A stretch of 64,000 bases of DNA from assembly GCF_035046485.1 (NCBI RefSeq), contig NC_085138.1:337974263-338038262 (forward strand), in the 5' to 3' direction. The notes under the pieces were generated by a model. The model was not told the origin of the DNA. It was given only the letters and a program-made list of their open reading frames with translations, and did no database searches. Position 1 is the stretch's first letter, and each line of letters starts with the position of its first letter. A program made the translations under genes and the position numbers. This document shows positions 34,142-44,686 of this stretch, in pieces. Source of the stretch: Aedes albopictus (Eukaryota > Arthropoda > Insecta > Diptera > Culicidae).

Positions 34142-34146
34142 CTGTA

Positions 34147-35335
34147 GAAGTTTGCTTAAAGTCATTCTTGGAGAAATTTTTAAAAAAATCCATGGAGGAA
34201 AATCTGGAGATATTTTTGAAGAAATTATAAGTCGAATTTATATTAAAAGCAATTGGAGATTATCTGAAAGAACACCTCGAAAAATTTGTGAAGGAACCCC
34301 CAGGATAGTTTCTATATGAATCCCTGGAGAAAATTCCCGAATGGTTCTCAATTTTTTGTAAGAAACCCTGGAGGAAGTTTTTTTGACAGAAATTTAGATT
34401 AAAAAATCCTTGGAGCAATTTCTAAAGCAAACCCTGGAGAAAGTTTTGAAATAAATCCTTGAAGGATCGTTTGAGAGAATGCTTAAAGGAATTTCCGAAG
34501 GATTTTTCGGAAAAAAAAATCTAAAAAAGTTTCAAAAATGGTAAACGAGGAATTTCTACAAAAAAATCATACACATCTTATTCTAAAACTTATGGAGAAA
34601 TCCTTAGAAGTTGGAAGTTGTTGTGGGAATTTTTGGTGAAGAATTTTCAAAATACCCTAGTTAAAATTTTTGAAGGAACTTTTGAAATATTTTCTGAAAC
34701 ATAGTTTTTGAAGGCCACGCTGAAAGTTTTATTAAAGGAATCTCTGCAGAATTAATGAAGATATTTCTGAAGGAATCTCTGAATGCAATTTGTAAGAATC
34801 TCCTAAGGGATTCCTCAATAGAGGAATTTCTACTCAATTCATGGATTTTTTTTTTGGAAAAAAGTGGAAGAATTTCAGAAGTAGATCATGAAATATTCGT
34901 TCAAAGAATTCTTTGTGAAATTTATAGAAAAGAAGGAATTTTTAAACAAATCTATGAAGAAAATTTCCGAATGTATTCATGGAGAATTTTTTGAAAGAAT
35001 CTGTGAAGTATTTTTTGGCCGAATACTCGGACAATTTTCCGCAAATAAAAATAGAATAAAAAAAGAATTTCTGCAGAAATTTTGGTAGATTTTCTAAATA
35101 AATCTCCAAAAGATTGTCGAACAAATACCTAGAGGAATTAATGAATAAATAAGAGGAATTTCTGAAGCAATCCCTGTGTGAACTTCTCGAACAATCTCTG
35201 AAATGATTTGTGAAAAATCATGGAAGAATTGGTGAAGTAAATCTTGCCAAATTTCGTTGAATAATTCTTTGTGACTGTTCTGAAGGAACACATGGAAAAT
35301 TTTCTGAAATATTCTGTAACATGATGATTTGATGT
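34147..35335. repeat. AATTCC-type array, second part
   Basis: Same orientation as 32645-33760: CTTGGAGCAATTTCT, CTGAAGGAATCTCTG. Open frames are repeat artefacts. Confidence 0.7.
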
Positions 35336-35595
35336 GGGAAGTTTTATTCGGAGACCGTCGTAATGAAGTTGAAAATTCTGGGTTCATTAATTTAATTTAA
35401 CACCCCAGAATTGCAACGTAAGGCGACCGAGCAGATAGCGGCACAAACCTACACTACTCGTATCGAACGTTCGTTCGGCAAATGCAGCACATCCAGTAAC
35501 CACGCTCTATCAAGTGCTTGTTGTGTTGTGTGTTGTGTTGTCTCTTAATTTCCCAAGGAAGTTCAGATGGGATCCGTGATCCCTGCAGGAATTTT
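35336..35595. other. Unassigned, possible LTR fragment
   Basis: AATTCTGGG at about 35374 and CCCAGAATT at about 35403 form a stem with an AT-rich loop. Next to it are GCGACCGAGCAGATAGCGG and a GTTGTGTTGTGTGTTGTG run. The composition resembles an LTR edge, but the ends and duplication are not found. Confidence 0.3.
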
Positions 35596-35777
35596 GGCGC
35601 TGTCCTTAAACTACGTAGACTCATTTTGGGCCATCTCAGACCCACCCTCCCCCTCCGTAGACTTTGTTCATACAAAATTTTCGAAATTTGTATGGAGCGT
35701 AGACTTTGACCAGAAACCCCCACCGAAACCACCCCCCCCCCCCCCCCCTAGAGTCTACATAGCTTATGGACAGGCCC
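35596..35777. mobile_element. 182-bp C-run MITE with CTGTCC..CTACGTAGACTC ends
   Basis: The left GCTGTCCTTAAACTACGTAG and the right inverse (CCTGTCCATAAGCTATGTAG) form a TIR of about 27 bp. It contains a run of about 17 C. Third member of the C-run MITE type in this window. Confidence 0.75.
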
Positions 35778-36133
35778 TATGAACTTTTTCAATTTTTTGG
35801 GACATTTATGCAAATAACGTTATTGTGTGTGTCCATTGCTCAAAACATTGGCTTTTGAATTAACCATACATAGTTTTGCAGACAAAAGATTTCGATCGTA
35901 ACAAAAAAGCGAGATAGTGGTTTATTCGTCATTTAGCGAGAATTACTAATAAATGCCAAAAACTCCGAGCCTTTTATCTAAAACTCAATTTACATGCATT
36001 TTTAATGTTTTGGTACATTTTGGTTTAAGATTTACATAAAAATAAAATTAAAAAGTTTGCTTCGATTTTATGTAAAATTCGATTTTATAGACATTTTATA
36101 AATTGAAATGTCCACTAAATCGAGGTATACCTG
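35778..36133. other. Right interior of the pogo-like element
   Basis: AT-rich subterminal sequence with CGATTTTATGTAAAATTCGATTTTATAG words that mirror the left end. No gene. Confidence 0.5.
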
Positions 36134-36290
36134 TACTCACTTCTCATCATTACCCTTTTTAACGGTTAGTTATTTTGTAGTTCGCAAACCGCTCGGTCAC
36201 GGTGCTTGCATCGTTTTTGCTCCTGTTTGCTCACTACTGCCACCTACTGAGTGGTTTGCGTAACACAGCCTGGTTAGCATTGGGCGATTA

Positions 36291-36967
36291 CACTAGTTTA
36301 CAGCATTTTTGAACTCGGTAAGCTGATGATCATTTATGGTGTAGAATCATGCCCTGAGTTCGAAAACGTGAAGGAAAAAAATTACAGTAGAGCGGAATTT
36401 TTTTCGACTTTCCATACAAGGTTGATGAATTAAAATCGATTTTTGTTCTATTTTTAAGCAAAGTCGCTCACTTCACAAATCTCATTCTCCGTAATCAATG
36501 CTCTGATTGAGCTGAATTTTTTACTGTAACTCGCCAACATATGATTTGTCAAATAAACGTTGAGAAAGAATTTTTAGATTGTTTTTTTCTTATTGGAAAA
36601 AATACATTTCTTCATATAATTTTGGAAATTTTGCTAAAATTTAAGGAGATCGTCCCAAAAACTCGCCAATATCTTTAATTTCATCAATCTGACGCAAAAC
36701 CGGCATTCAGATGATCGAATGGTATTGTATTCAGCTTTTAATTTATGGAAAAAGATTTGAAATTGGTTGAACAAAACGCAAGATATTTGAATTTTAGTCA
36801 ATTTCATATTTTAAAAAATTGTAAAACTCAATATTGAGCTAAAACTCAAAAACTGTTCTACTTAAATTTTTTTGAAGCGTGGTTTCGAAATCAGCACTAA
36901 ATTGTGCTTCAAAAATTTTGGTCGTTGACAGAAGTTCACGACTTTCATTTTATTTTGTAAACTTGTG
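36291..36967. mobile_element. 677-bp CACTAG-TIR element, TTA target
   Basis: Starts CACTAGTTTACAGC and ends TTTTGTAAACTTGTG, an inverted repeat of about 12 bp. TTA lies on each side (36288-36290, 36968-36970), compatible with PIF/Harbinger-type 3-bp TWA targets. The left half is shared with 25987-26170 and the right half with 41965-42282. No transposase frame. Confidence 0.65.
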
Positions 36968-37109
36968 TTATGTTATTGCATGCAATTTGTTCCAAGTGAT
37001 ACGTCTGTTTGTCTGTGCTTGTTCTAAGAGTTACGTCTGTTTCTATATGGTTATAGATTAAAACCAAGCGTCATTTATACAATACTTATGGTATAAAAAG
37101 ATAAAAATA

Positions 37110-37165
37110 GCCGGGGCCCGTGGCGTAATGGTCACTTCATAAGTGGATAGTCATGTCAAGAAAAG
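37110..37165 (+). repeat. Possible tRNA-derived SINE head
   Basis: CCGGGGCCCGTGGCGTAATGG resembles the head of the SINE at 48066-48247 (GGGGCCCATGGCGCAATTGG), including an A-box-like TGGCGTAATGG. No B box is visible, so this is a fragment at best. Confidence 0.4.
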
Positions 37166-37266
37166 ACTGTGGTATTTATATATTGTTGAATAATCTTCAA
37201 TTGGATCTGGAGCCATTTGCATTATCATTTGTAGCTCATGTAAGACAGCAAGAAAATCTATATCTA

Positions 37267-37530
37267 TCTATATATACAAAAATGAATTTCTGTCTGTCTG
37301 TCTGTCTGTCTGTCTGACCGCTATGCATTCGGAAACTACTGAATCGAACGGTATGAAATTTTATATGTGGGTATTTCTGGGGCCGGGAAGGTTCTTAGCT
37401 TGGTGTGAGACCTCTCCGATCTCTGGAACGGGGGGCTCCCATACAGATGACTTTGCGGGGAACGTCCCTGTAGAGCTGTATGCCAAAAAACACAGTAGGC
37501 AGGCAGTACGACGTTAGCCGGGACAGCTAG
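37267..37530 (+). mobile_element. Non-autonomous Helitron-like element
   Basis: Begins TCTATATATACAAAAATG directly after an A and ends GGGACAGCTAG directly before a T. This is the TC...CTRR between A and T signature of Helitrons. A (TCTG)n microsatellite lies at about 37290-37316. The middle contains GACTTTGCGGGGAACGTCCC, which is itself a small stem. No Rep/helicase. I do not see a convincing 3' terminal hairpin, so confidence is moderate. Confidence 0.6.
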
Positions 37531-37619
37531 TATAATAATAAATAAATAAGGAATTTTATGCAATTCTGTATCGTAATATCCATTTTATAGGACTCATTTG
37601 GGTATCATAATGACCAATT

Positions 37620-37900
37620 TTTCCGAACTGGTTCATTATGCAACTGAAATGAGTTGCATAATGAAAAATAGTTGCATAATGTTCATTATGCAACTCATTT
37701 GAGTTGCATTATGAACATTATGCAACCCAAATGAGTTGTATAATGAAAAAATCATTGCATAAAATTTTGTATGCCACTCGTTGCAAAACTCGATTTTTTC
37801 AGCACTCTTCGTATTTATCCAACTCGGCAAGCCTCGTTGGATAAATGTACGTCTCGTGCTGAAAAAATCAACTTTTTGCAACTCGTCACATAAATAACTA
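37620..37900. repeat. Cluster of nested palindromes
   Basis: GTTGCATAATGTTCATTATGCAAC and GTTGCATTATGAACATTATGCAAC-like words alternate in both orientations at 37630-37740. Then GATTTTTTCAGCAC...GTGCTGAAAAAATC surrounds TTATCCAAC...GTTGGATAA (37790-37870), a hairpin of about 80 bp. Probably a MITE of unknown family. Confidence 0.6.
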
Positions 37901-38104
37901 TATTGAGATTACTCCCAAATACTCTTCAAATGAAATCTCGGTAACTAAATGTCCAATTTAAATAAAATTCCATACAATTGTACGAGGATGTTGTAGCTTT
38001 CATTTGATGCTAAGAGAAACCGAATCGGTTGACAGACGGCTGAGAAACTTATTATGATACATTTTATCAAAAATCCCTCAATAGCGTAAATTTTATTATG
38101 TACC

Positions 38105-38554
38105 TCCAGGGTTGTGCAGTTTCAGGATGGTCAATGTCGAATGACACTCGCTCCAACCATCACTTCATACGACAAACGCAGTCCATCAAAACATAATCGA
38201 TTCACGCAAAAGCCACTCAAGCCAACCCTCGTTCAATGCAGAGTCAACCACATCCAACAGCAGCGATCGTCTCTTGTTTCCGAACCACACGATGAAACAC
38301 CGAAGCGAGTTTTTGTTCTACGCTTTGGATTCTATTCATAGGGCGTGCTATGTTTGTGTTTGCTGCGCCATGCAATACTACTTAACAAATTGACCCTCAT
38401 CCTAGCATTTTCAGACGAGAGTCACCCCGCAGCGAGTGACATAGCTCTGCTTCGGAACGACGGTTAAGAAGCGTTCGGCTACTCAAGAGATTTGCAGAGA
38501 AAGAGCGTGGCGGCGGCAGCTACCGTACACCCTTAAATGAAACAACACAGCACA
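38105..38554. other. Insertion in the satellite, unassigned
   Basis: GC-balanced sequence unlike the satellite. The 75-codon frame at 38114-38341 has no recognisable family. It may be host-derived or the body of an element whose hairpin is at 38555-38707. Confidence 0.35.
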
Positions 38555-38707
38555 CGAGTAACTTTCACGCAGCGACCGAAAAGACAAAAGAATTTTCACG
38601 CAGATTTGTGTAACACCGGATCAGCACATTTTTTGTGTTGATCCAGTGTTACACAAATCTGCGTGAAAATTCTTTTGTCTTTTCGGTCGCTGCGTGAAAG
38701 TTACTCG
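38555..38707. repeat. 74-bp-arm near-perfect hairpin
   Basis: Arms 38555-38628 and 38634-38707 are inverted repeats with two mismatches and a 5-nt T loop. They include CTTTCACGCAGCGACCG, AATTTTCACGCAGATTTGTG and a TGATCCNGTGTTACAC segment. Pairing extends loosely outward (ACACAGCAC / GCGCTGTGT). Confidence 0.9.
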
Positions 38708-39599
38708 TTGCGCTGTGTACATCGAATTCTGCGTGTATCAATGCGTTCGTCTCGAATGTGTTCGATAGCAACATAGAGACGGTCAGCTGTAGCGTTGATG
38801 GAGGAAGAAGGGCAATGTTGATGTTGCGGCTTTTTGTGTTATGATGGTGATAATGCACAAGACTGTGTACCTCTAAGTACTCCTCGAAAAATATCTCGGA
38901 AACAAAATGTCCAAACGGAATGAAATTCAATAGCATACTACTAGGATGCTGCACCTTTCATTTGCTGATGAGAGAACTCAAATCGATTGACACACGGCTG
39001 GTCAATTTATTATGAAGCATTTTTCAAAGACCCCTTAAAAAGTTAAGTTGTATTACTCTAAAGTACTCCCGAAAGATATCTCGGTTACAAAATGTCCAAT
39101 CGGAATGAAATTCAAAAGCGTTCTTCTAGAATGCAGTATCTTTCGTTTGGGGCCCCAAGAATCCGAATCGGTTGATAGACGGCTGAGAAATTTATGGTGA
39201 TACACTTTGTCAAAAATATCTAAAATAATTAAGTTGTACTACTCCCTAGCACTCTTTGAAAGATATCTCGGTAACCAAATGTCCAATCAAAATAAAATTC
39301 AATAGCGTTCTACTAGGATGTAGTAGCTTTCATTTGCTTCCAAGAGAACTCAAATCGGTCAACAGACGGCTGAGAACCGTGAGTGACATTTTTTTGTAAC
39401 ATACATACACACACACACACACATACACACACACACACGCACATACAGACATTTGCTCAATTCGTCGAGCTGAGTTGATTGGTATATGTGACTCGGCCCT
39501 GCGGGCCTCGGATCGAAAGTCGGTTTTCCAAGCGGTATTTATACCCTTCTTATGGGTGTAAGAAGGGTAAAAAAGGATTTATTTTAAAAATAATTTGTT

Positions 39600-40665
39600 C
39601 CCGAGCAGAGGATAATATCAAACTAATAACTACGAAATAGCATAATCTGTTTTTATATCTTGGTTTGTTATCATTATCTTATCAAGGCATTACTTCTCCA
39701 TAACATTTTTTGTTGGGCAATCTAATTTTGTTATGAGCAGGGTATTGGTATATATTCATTAAATAACATTTAAATAATATATTTTGTTGTAAAACAAATT
39801 TAGTTATGATTGAACTATAGAGTGTGCATACATATTTAATTATCAATGCCACAACGATAACAACGATTTTGCAATTGAAACTTCATCTTTAAATTTACGT
39901 TGTTTTCAGCATTTCGGGATGGGGAGCTTATACATAATATCTCATCTGTTCACCTTCCTCTTCTCTTCGGCCTTACATCCTAACTGGTAGCATACCAGCT
40001 TCTTAGCCTCATGTTTTAGTGTTATAGATAGTAGAGTCAACATTGATCAGTGGAGATGAGCGACTTGTATCTAAAAGAACATGATTTCACGATTCCAACA
40101 ACGCCAACGAGCCATTTTACATTTTGCTTTCGATAAGTCAAAATTCCAAGAGGAACTTACTGAAAGGTTTCTTAGAAATATACCATAAACTTCATACTAG
40201 TCTTCTGGGGAAATTCAAAAAATTGAGTCAATTATGGTGGAGAGGGGGGGGGGGCACTCTTGTGACATTTCTCATACCTAATATTAAACATAAGATACAT
40301 TATTACAGTTCAGGAAATTTTGTTTAATTTATGATTAATAATGAATACATGGTTATCATTATTATACTCATAACTAAATTTGTTTTTATTTCATTATCAA
40401 TAACTTCGAAAGTTCAAAGTTTGTTATTGAAATATTTTTATATTCATTATTATTAATTTGTTATTGAAACCAACAAAACATGTTATCAAATTAGTATTCC
40501 AGGAACATTTTTTTGTTATGATTTTTGTTATTTTGCCGCTTATGACAGACAAGTTTATAACATAATATATTATTTTAATAACATAAAAATAACTGATTCC
40601 ATTGCTCAGTTATTTTGCCAAAATAACGCATTTGGTTATGGAGTTGTTATTTCCTTCTGCTCGGG
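39600..40665. mobile_element. TIR element, GAGCAG family, copy 2
   Basis: The left CCCGAGCAGAGGATAATATC and the right inverse (CCCGAGCAGAAGGAAATAAC) are TIRs. Arms collinear with 13181-14123 include AATAACTACGAAAT and GACAGACAAGTTTATAACA. The middle (about 39900-40320) differs from the other copy. It lies directly after the satellite cassette. No coding capacity. Confidence 0.7.
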
Positions 40666-40679
40666 TTTTAATACTCTTT

Positions 40680-41769
40680 GTTTAATATTTCGGTAACGGA
40701 ATGTCCAATCAATATAAAATTCAGTAGCATTCTATTAGGATGTGGTAGCTCTGATTTGGTGCTAAGGGAATCAAAACCGACGGACAGACAGCTGAGAAAT
40801 TGATTGTGATACATTGAGTTGAATGTCTCTGAAATTGTCATTTGAAATTGCTCTTGAATACTATCTGAACTTTTATTTGATCAATATCTCGATAACGAGA
40901 GGTGCAATCAAAATTACTTTCAAAAGACTTTCAAACGATGCTGTAGTTTTGATTTGACATTCTAATAGGTGCTAAGAGAATCAAATCGGTTGACACTGGG
41001 CTGATGAATTTATTATGAAACACTTTGTCAAAAATTTCTCAGAAAGTTAATTTGTATACTCTTCGAAAGATATCTCGGTAATCAAATGTCCAATCGAAAT
41101 GAAATTCAATAGTGTTCTACTCGAATGTTGTAGCTCTCATTTGGTATCAAGAAAACCCGAATCGGTTGACACACGGCAGATAAGTGTATTATGTATAATA
41201 CATTTTGTCAAAAATCTATCATAATGTTAGGTTGTATTACTCCCGAGTACTCTTCGAAAAATATCTCGATAACCAAATGTCCAATCGAAATGAAATTCAA
41301 GAGCGTTCTACTAGGATGTAGTAGCTATCATTTGAGGCTTAGAGACCCCGAATCGGTTGATAAACGGTTGGGAAATATATTACGATACACTTTGTCAAAA
41401 ATCTCTAAAATTGGTAAGTTGTGCTACTCCCAAGTACTCTTCGAAAGATATCTCTGTAACCAAATGTCCAATCGAAATAAAATTTCTGGGCGATCTACTA
41501 GGATGCTGTAGCTTTCATTTGGTGTCAAGAGAACCCAAATCGATTGACAAACGGTCGAAATATTTAATATGATACACTTGGTCAAAAATCTTAAAAAGTT
41601 TAGAAGTATGACTCATAAGTACTCTTCGAGAGATATCTCGGTAACCAAACGTCCAATCGAAAAGAAATTCAATAGCGTTCTACTAGGATGTAGTAGCTTT
41701 CATTTGCTTCCAAGAGAACTCAAATCGGTTGACAGACGGCTGAGAAACGTGCGTGACTTTTTTTTGTAA

Positions 41770-41816
<47 letters not shown>

Positions 41817-41962
41817 ACATACACACACACACACATACAGACATTTGCTCAGTTCGTCGAGCTGAGTTCATTGGTATATGAGACTCGGCCCTCCGGGCCT
41901 CGGATCGAAAGTCGGTTTTTCGAGCGATATTTATACCCTTCTTATGGGTGTAAGAAGGGTAA
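40680..41962 (+). repeat. ~187-bp satellite array with CA-repeat/hairpin cassette, copy 2
   Basis: About six units; starts of the AAATGTCC word at 41083, 41274, 41461 and 41646 give periods 191, 187 and 185. It ends in the same cassette as copy 1: an (AC)n run (about 41773-41834), TTCGTCGAGCTGAGTT, CGGCCCTCCGGGCC and the stem at 41935-41960. The weakly open frames repeat every unit (TKCPIE-type peptides) and are not genes. Confidence 0.85.
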
Positions 41963-41964
41963 AA

Positions 41965-42282
41965 AATACGGGTCTAATTATTTCCGAAGAGCTACAAGCC
42001 CACCAAGTTTAACGACAATCGGAGATGCACTATATCGTTTTTCTATGGAATGGCTGTTTATGCAAAAAGATTTAAAATTCGTTGAATGCAACGCAAAATA
42101 TATGAGTTTTAGTAAATTCCATATTTTTAAAAACTGTAGAGCTCGATTCTCAGTAAAACTCGAAACTGTTCTACTTAAATTTGTTTGAAGCTCGATATTG
42201 ATATCAGAATATAATTATGCATCAAAAATTTTAATCGTTGATGGATGTTCTTGACTTTCGTTATTTTTAGTAAACTAGTGTA
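41965..42282. mobile_element. CACTAG-TIR element, right-end fragment
   Basis: Text shared with 36725-36967 (AACTGTTCTACTTAAATTT, CAAAAATTTT..TCGTTGA, GACTTTCGTT) ending AGTAAACTAGTG. The left half is absent. Confidence 0.65.
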
Positions 42283-42329
42283 ATTAGTGCACTCCAATTC
42301 GAGCCTCTTTTTGAATCGGCTATACCTGT

Positions 42330-42860
42330 AGAATTCCTGGAGAATTCCCTGTAATTCATTCTTGGTTCTCTTTTCAAATTTCTCCCAATACATATCCAGA
42401 AAATCTTCCCAGGATGTATCCTGGAATTCCTCTCCACTCAATTCCTGATGTTTGTTTTTTCCAGTAATTGCTCATTCATTTTTTCTTTTGAGTTTCGCCC
42501 AGAATTCTTACTAGGGTTTCTATTAGAATTGTTTTTTCCGTCAGAAAAAATCTCCTGGAAGCCATCCCATTTTCCCAGAAAATTTTCAAGATTTCTTTCA
42601 CTATTTCTGCCAAAATTCTGAAGACAGGGTATTTAATTATTTTTTTTTCAAAATTTCGAGCAATATTTCCCTAAACTACATGGTAAATGCCTGATTTTTT
42701 CGAGGATTTTTCCAGATTCTTTTTTTTTTGAGATCTAGCAGAACTTTTAATTTCCCCTTGAACGCTTTCTAGAGTTTCTCACTGCTTTCTTCAAGCATTT
42801 TAATTATGTAATTTTCTTCTGTTAGTCGAATTATTGTTGGAAATATTTTTGGAACTCCAG
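42330..42860. repeat. AATTCC-type array, T/C-rich orientation
   Basis: AGAATTCCTGGAGAATTCCC, CCCAGAATTCTTACTAGGG and similar words. Confidence 0.55.
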
Positions 42861-43149
42861 AAGAAATACACGGTAATAATAAAAATAATTGCCAAATTGG
42901 GGTGTTGCCAAAAACGGCCATTTTTTGTGAAATATTTTCAACTTTTATGCGTCGATTCGGCTTATATTACAAATATAGACTATTCACGAGTTACTGAACG
43001 ATCCCCGTAGGGGACTTTCAAAAATTACGTCATGATTTGTAAAATTGTCGTTTTTGGAAACGACATTTTTTGTTTTTTTTTTTTTTAAGAAAAGAAGGCT
43101 AAAATATGTATTGAAGATGATTTTTCAGTAAAAATATTTTGGTAAAAAC
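42861..43149. other. Unassigned AT-rich repeat-like sequence
   Basis: Contains a small stem (TGTCGTTTTTGGAAACGACA, about 43047). No gene. Confidence 0.35.
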
Positions 43150-44265
43150 GGTAATCCTGAACAGAATTGCCAGAGAAGAATCTTCGACGAAATTTCAGAA
43201 ATAATCCTCAGAGTGAAAACCTGAAAAAAATATCTGAGGGATTTGCAAAAGATCTGTCAGTGAATACCGGGAAACTCCTAGATAATCCTTGAAAGAATCC
43301 TGTAAAAAACATTCCTGTTAGATTCCCGATAAAATTGTCAAAAAAAATCACAGTAGATATCCAGGAAAATACACCTTAATCTCAAAAGTATTAGTACTCA
43401 AAAGTATGGATGATTCCCGGGAAGAATCCATGGAGAAGTACATGCTGAAAGATTTCCAGAGAATACACTGGAAGAACACTCATTTTGATGTTTTGTGCTA
43501 AGGTAATAACTAGCTGACATTCACAAGACGCGACGCGAGACAAGCCATAACACTTGGAAGAGTCCCTGGGTATCCCAGAAAAAAACCAATGGATAAATTT
43601 GGAAAAAAAGGTGTCGAAAGATTCCCGAGAGAATTCTTCGAAAAAAATCTCAAAATAAATATCAATCCTGAATTGAATCTTGGGAAAAACTCTAAAAAAA
43701 TCTAGGAGAAACCTACAGAAAACATTAGGAGGAGTCCCTGAGGAGGGTGTGGTTTTGGGGTTTGTAAAGGATATCCAGAAAGAATTCTTGGGGAAATTCT
43801 CGAGGAAATCACTGAACTAATTCTTAATTAATATTAAATATGAATAGTATTAAAAAAATATCCGAGATGAACCCCTGGAGGAATTTCGGAACGAATATAG
43901 AAAAATCGGAAGAGTTATCCCCCAAAGATTCCTGGAAAAAATCCTGATGAAATCCCATGATGTAGAGAGGAATTCAGAGAAAAATGCAGAAAGAAAGCAT
44001 GTAGATATTCCCGTTGATATCTTGAGAGAAATTCCTGAAAAAAGGGGAAACCCTGAAAAAAACCCAAATTCCCAGAGAATAATATCGGGGGAGTCTCGAG
44101 ATAAGTTATAAAAAGAATCCTGTAATTAAACGTTTGGAATCTAAAACACAACGATGGATGGGAAGCATCCTTTACGTTAGGCCAAAAAGATGAATAAGAA
44201 CTTTTGGAAGAATCCAGCAAGAAATCAATGAAGTTATCCATAAAAAATCCCAGAATTCTTAAAAA
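43150..44265. repeat. AATTCC-type array, A/G-rich orientation
   Basis: GAAGAATCCATGGAGAAG, CCTGGAGGAATTTCGG and similar words. Short foreign segments occur at about 43490-43560. Confidence 0.6.
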
Positions 44266-44612
44266 AAAATCCAGGGCCGGGTAGTAGCGAGTTTATGAAA
44301 GTGTAACGGCCCATATAATGTTTTTGAAGATTATTTATAATTCTATTGTGTGGCGTGATTAATGGATGCCCTATGTTATAAATGTCAGTGACGCATACGA
44401 ATTTGAATATTGCGCTAAAAGCTGCGACTTGATTAAGTTTAAACACGGAAAATAAAAATAATTTCGATTGGATCACTGTCCCTGGGTTATCACCCCTAAA
44501 GTCACTGAGGGGAGTGATGAAATTGTGACATAACTGTATATCAATAAAAAATACCAAAAACTTTCTAGTGGAATTTTGGCATAAATCCTTAGGAAATATT
44601 GTGGATGAAAAC
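44266..44612. other. Unassigned insertion within the array
   Basis: Different composition from the array (GGCCGGGTAGTAGCGAG ... TCAATAAAAAATACC). It could be an LTR or LINE fragment, but no end structure is found. The 138-codon minus-strand frame has no recognisable domain. Confidence 0.3.
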
Positions 44613-44686
44613 TGCACGATTTTTATCTTCGGATTCTTTGAGGAAATCATTCATTCCTCAAAGAATCCGAAGAAAAAAATCGTGCA
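44613..44686. repeat. 32-bp-arm hairpin
   Basis: Arms 44613-44644 and 44655-44686 (TGCACGATTTTTATCTTCGG and onward) pair with one mismatch around a 10-nt loop. Located where the AATTCC array resumes. Confidence 0.85.

Larger units (their letters stand above)
32297..36133. mobile_element. Pogo/Tc1-like TIR element (3.8 kb with nested inserts)
   Basis: Starts CAGGTATACCTCGATTTAG and ends with its inverse (CTAAATCGAGGTATACCTG), about 24 bp of TIR. Flanked by TA at 32295-32296 and 36134-36135. Subterminal CTCGATTTTATGTACAT words occur in both ends. CAGGTA... ends with a TA target are typical of pogo/Tigger-like Tc1-mariner elements. The interior is AATTCC array, a solo LTR and a MITE. No transposase remains. 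Confidence 0.75.
32036..37050. mobile_element. Composite nest of elements, outer shell with AAACAGACGT ends
   Basis: CACAGAGAAACAGACGTCAC (about 32042) and CACAGACAAACAGACGTCTC (about 32269) are matched in inverse at the other side (ACGTCTGTTTGTCTGTGC near 37002; ACGTCTGTTTC near 37031). A ~160-bp segment at 32062-32230 recurs in direct orientation at 36134-36290 (TTGCCACCTAGTGA / CTGCCACCTACTGA; TTAGCATTGGGCG in both). I infer an old outer element into which several others inserted. The precise limits are uncertain. Confidence 0.45.
37905..39572 (+). repeat. ~187-bp satellite array with CA-repeat/hairpin cassette, copy 1
   Basis: The unit contains ATATCTCGGTAACCAAATGT, CAATCGAAATGAAATTCA, TTCTACTAGGATG, AATCGGTTGACAGACGGCTG. 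Copies of CAAAATGT/CAAATGT start at 38903, 39088 and 39276 (periods 185 and 188), with one more unit at about 37920. 38105-38865 is other sequence inserted in the array. The array ends with a (CA)n run (39404-39441), CGTCGAGCTGAG, CGGCCCTGCGGGCC and a perfect 10-bp stem ACCCTTCTTA/TAAGAAGGGT (39543-39568) followed by A-rich sequence. Confidence 0.8.

Noticed and set aside
37290..37316. CRISPR-like short tandem repeats
   Set aside because: It is a TCTG microsatellite inside a Helitron-like element; there are no spacers.
40680..41762. Possible CRISPR-type array (regular ~187-bp spacing)
   Set aside because: The whole unit is repeated with drift, without unique spacers; it is a eukaryotic satellite.
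41683..41871. Cys/Val-alternating open frame
   Set aside because: Translation of the (AC)n run in the satellite cassette.
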